From NCBI GenBank assembly GCA_045654565.1, contig JAZONP010000110.1, positions 1-16,282 on the forward strand: a stretch of 16,282 bases of DNA. Reading direction: 5' to 3'. Below the pieces are notes generated by a model. The model searched no databases. It was not told where the DNA came from and saw only the letters and a program-made list of their open reading frames with translations. The stretch's first letter is position 1; every line of letters starts with the position of its first letter. This document shows, piece by piece, positions 14,131 to 16,282 of this stretch. Position numbers and translations under genes: made by a program. This DNA is from UBA1189 sp045654565 (lineage in GTDB: Bacteria > Bacteroidota > Bacteroidia > Bacteroidales > Bacteroidaceae).

Positions 14131-15858
14131 ATGACTTACAATTGGAATTATCAACCTCCCACCCAGCAGGACTGCATAGATGCTGATGCGCTATCCGAGG
14201 AGATAGGCATCAGTCCCGTGCTGTGTCGCCTATTGCAAGGAAGAGGCATACGAACGGCCGCCGAGGCGAAGAAATTCTTCCGCCCCAGCCTGCTCAACTT
14301 GCACGACCCCTTCCTCATGGATGGAATGGACCTTGCCGTAGAGCGCATCAACAAGGCGCTCGGCCGCAAGGAGCGCATACTCGTCTATGGCGACTATGAT
14401 GTAGACGGTACCACGGCCGTCGCGTTGGTATACCGCTTCTTGCAGCAGTTTACCACCAACATCGACTACTACATTCCCGACCGCGACAACGACGGATACG
14501 GCGTATCGTTCCAAGGTGTGGACTATGCCAAAGCTTCGGGCGTGACATTGGTCATCGTGCTCGACTGCGGTGTGAAGGCAGTGGACGAGATAGCCTATGC
14601 CAAGACGTTGGGCATCGACTTCATCGTGTGTGACCACCACGTACAGGACGAGGTACTCCCTCCGGCAGTAGCCATACTCAACCCCAAGCTGCGCGATTCG
14701 AACTACCCCTACCCCCACCTCTCGGGTTGTGGCGTAGGTTTCAAGCTGATGCAAGCCTTTGCCAAGGACAACGGCATCGAGTTCAGCCAGCTCATCCCCT
14801 ACCTCGACCTCGTAGCGGTGAGCATCGCGTCAGACATCGTACCCATCATGGGAGAAAACCGCATACTGGCCTACCACGGACTGCGCCAGATCAACAGCAG
14901 CCCCAGCACGGGCCTCAAGGCCATCATCGAGGTGTGCGGACTCAAGGACAAGGAGATCAAGCTGGGCGACATCATCTTCAAGATCGGTCCGCGCATCAAT
15001 GCCTCGGGACGCATACAGACCGGGCGTGAGGCGGTAGACCTGCTCACCGAGAAGAACTACCGCAAGGCGCTCGACATGGCAGGCCAGATCAACGAGTACA
15101 ACGAAGCCCGCAAAGACCTCGACAAGAGCATGACCGAGGAGGCCAACCGCATCGTCGACAACCTCGAGGGACTCGCCGACAAGCGCAGCATCGTGCTCTA
15201 CAACGAGGACTGGCACCGTGGCGTCATAGGCATCGTAGCCTCACGCCTCACCGAGCTCTTCTACCGCCCGTCCGTAGTGCTCACCAAGACAAACGACATG
15301 GCTACGGGATCGGCACGCTCGGTAGCTGACTTCGACGTATACAAAGCCATCGACAGTTGCCGCGACCTCTTGGAGAACTTCGGCGGACATCCCTACGCGG
15401 CAGGTCTCACGCTCAAGGTCGAGAATGTAGAGGAGTTTGCCCGCCGATTCGAGGAATATGTAGCCGAGAACATACACCCCACGCAGACCGAGGCCAACAT
15501 CTACATCGACGAGGAGCTGAGCTTCAGCGACTGCACCATCAAGCTCTACAACGACCTGAAGCGATTTGAGCCCTTCGGCCCCGACAACCCCAAGCCCATA
15601 TTCTCCACCCATCATGTCTACGACTTCGGCACCAGCCGTGTGGTAGGCCGCAATCAGGAGCACATCAAACTGGAGTTGGTAGACAACAAGAGCAACAACG
15701 TAGTGAATGGCATCGCCTTCGGGCAAAGTTCGCAAGCACGCTACATCAAGTCCAAGCAAGCCTTTGACATCTGCTACACCCTGGAGGAGAACTCCCACAA
15801 GCGTGGCGAGATACAACTCTTCATCGAGAGAATCAAACCCAGCACTGACAGCGAGTGA
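14131..15858 (+). CDS. recJ: Single-stranded-DNA-specific exonuclease RecJ
   Basis: RecJ degrades single-stranded DNA from the 5' end in recombination and mismatch/base-excision repair. The 575-residue protein has the DHH core: motif YGDYDVDGTTA (86-96), VLDCGVKAVDEI (143-154), CDHH (167-170), HLSGCGVGFKLMQAF (196-210) and LDLVAVSIASDIVP (225-238) supply the metal-binding aspartates and histidines. GPRINASGRI (286-295) and the DHHA1 motif GGHPYAAGL (418-426) follow, then the OB-like C-terminal domain with RFEPFGPDNPKPIF (478-491). The length is normal for Bacteroidales. I place the start at ATG 14131 (MTYNWNYQPP), because the in-frame TTG at 14101 would add ten atypical residues and overlap the leader frame. 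The TGA stop overlaps the GTG of recQ, which implies coupled translation. Confidence 0.96.
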   Translation: MTYNWNYQPPTQQDCIDADALSEEIGISPVLCRLLQGRGIRTAAEAKKFFRPSLLNLHDPFLMDGMDLAVERINKALGRKERILVYGDYDVDGTTAVALVYRFLQQFTTNIDYYIPDRDNDGYGVSFQGVDYAKASGVTLVIVLDCGVKAVDEIAYAKTLGIDFIVCDHHVQDEVLPPAVAILNPKLRDSNYPYPHLSGCGVGFKLMQAFAKDNGIEFSQLIPYLDLVAVSIASDIVPIMGENRILAYHGLRQINSSPSTGLKAIIEVCGLKDKEIKLGDIIFKIGPRINASGRIQTGREAVDLLTEKNYRKALDMAGQINEYNEARKDLDKSMTEEANRIVDNLEGLADKRSIVLYNEDWHRGVIGIVASRLTELFYRPSVVLTKTNDMATGSARSVADFDVYKAIDSCRDLLENFGGHPYAAGLTLKVENVEEFARRFEEYVAENIHPTQTEANIYIDEELSFSDCTIKLYNDLKRFEPFGPDNPKPIFSTHHVYDFGTSRVVGRNQEHIKLELVDNKSNNVVNGIAFGQSSQARYIKSKQAFDICYTLEENSHKRGEIQLFIERIKPSTDSE

Positions 15859-16282
15859 ACTACGTAGAAGTACTGCGAGAATACTTCGGCTACGACTCAT
15901 TCCGTAGCATACAGGAAGACATCATCCGCAGCATAGGCAGCGGACGCGACACCCTCGGTCTCATGCCCACGGGTGGTGGCAAGAGCATCACCTTCCAGGT
16001 GCCTGCACTGGCCATGCCGGGCGTGTGCATCGTGGTCACCCCCCTCATCGCCCTGATGAAAGACCAGGCGGCCAAGCTCCGCGAGCGCGGCATCAAGGCC
16101 ACAGCCGTATACTCGGGCATGAGCCGCGACAACATCGTGGCCGCACTCGACAACTGCATCCTCGGCGGGTACAAGTTCCTCTACGTCTCGCCCGAGCGCC
16201 TCTCCTCAGACATCTTCCTCACCAAGCTGCGCCGCATGGAGGTGAGCTTCATCACCGTCGACGAGAGCCACTGCATCTCGCA
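15855..16282 (+). CDS. recQ: ATP-dependent DNA helicase RecQ, N-terminal part
   Basis: The frame starts with GTG at 15855-15857, overlapping the recJ stop as GTGA, and runs off the end of the window after 142 codons. It encodes the first RecA-like domain of a superfamily 2 3'-5' helicase: FGYDSFRSIQEDII (11-24, with Gln20 as the RecQ adenine contact), the Walker A motif MPTGGGKS (37-44), TPLIALMKDQ (62-71), AVYSGMS (84-90), YVSPERL (110-116) and the Walker B motif VDESHCIS (135-142). The box reads DESH where many RecQ proteins have DEAH. RecQ unwinds DNA for RecJ resection in the RecFOR pathway, so the overlap with recJ makes sense. Helicase domain 2, the zinc/winged-helix RQC region and any HRDC domain lie outside the window. 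Confidence 0.95.
   Translation, partial: MNYVEVLREYFGYDSFRSIQEDIIRSIGSGRDTLGLMPTGGGKSITFQVPALAMPGVCIVVTPLIALMKDQAAKLRERGIKATAVYSGMSRDNIVAALDNCILGGYKFLYVSPERLSSDIFLTKLRRMEVSFITVDESHCIS

Overview
The window looks like a chromosomal segment of a Bacteroidales (Bacteroidota) bacterium. Three things point there. Several gene starts are preceded by the TTTG / TAnnTTTG (-33/-7) promoter typical of the group, with A-rich leaders and no Shine-Dalgarno sequence. The gene set includes a NagB/LmbE-type fusion tail, a stand-alone MeaB, and a TamB paired with an Omp85-type lipoprotein. RecJ and RecQ are of Bacteroidales type. I cannot name the species. I see no insertion sequence, prophage, CRISPR array or plasmid gene.

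Layout. Positions 1-339 (+) hold the C-terminal end of a glucosamine-6-phosphate deaminase-like protein, followed by a terminator. Positions 428-3025 (-) hold meaB and then, further downstream, a CyuA-type L-cysteine desulfidase. Between them lies a tandem 75-bp repeat whose units each carry a -7 box. Positions 3206-3724 (+) encode a small outer-membrane beta-barrel with its own promoter and terminator. Positions 3841-4025 (-) hold two identical tRNA-Asp(GUC) genes with a near-perfect promoter and a terminator. Positions 4124-7096 (-) look like one operon read recR, four-helix membrane protein, family 2 glycosyltransferase, GNAT acetyltransferase.

Positions 7419-13598 (+) hold tamB and the Omp85-like lipoprotein gene tamL, which together should form an inner-to-outer-membrane translocation and assembly module. 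Positions 14131-16282 (+) hold recJ and the start of recQ, overlapping by 4 bp. With recR, the window therefore carries three genes linked to RecFOR-type recombination repair, in two transcription units.

The least explained material lies between the genes. The stop codons of both tamB and tamL are the first TGA of TGAGCNN heptamer arrays, and a separate CTTTCAT heptamer run encodes part of the TamL signal peptide. A second repeat family (AACGAGTGAAT modules) occurs as tandem pairs in front of cyuA and between recR and tamB, with a possible decayed copy before recJ. A 136-bp element bounded by perfect 10-bp inverted repeats lies upstream of recJ. The recJ leader contains a possible 20-codon reading frame that overlaps two hairpins and an alternative pairing. 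These are sequence observations; their function is unproven.
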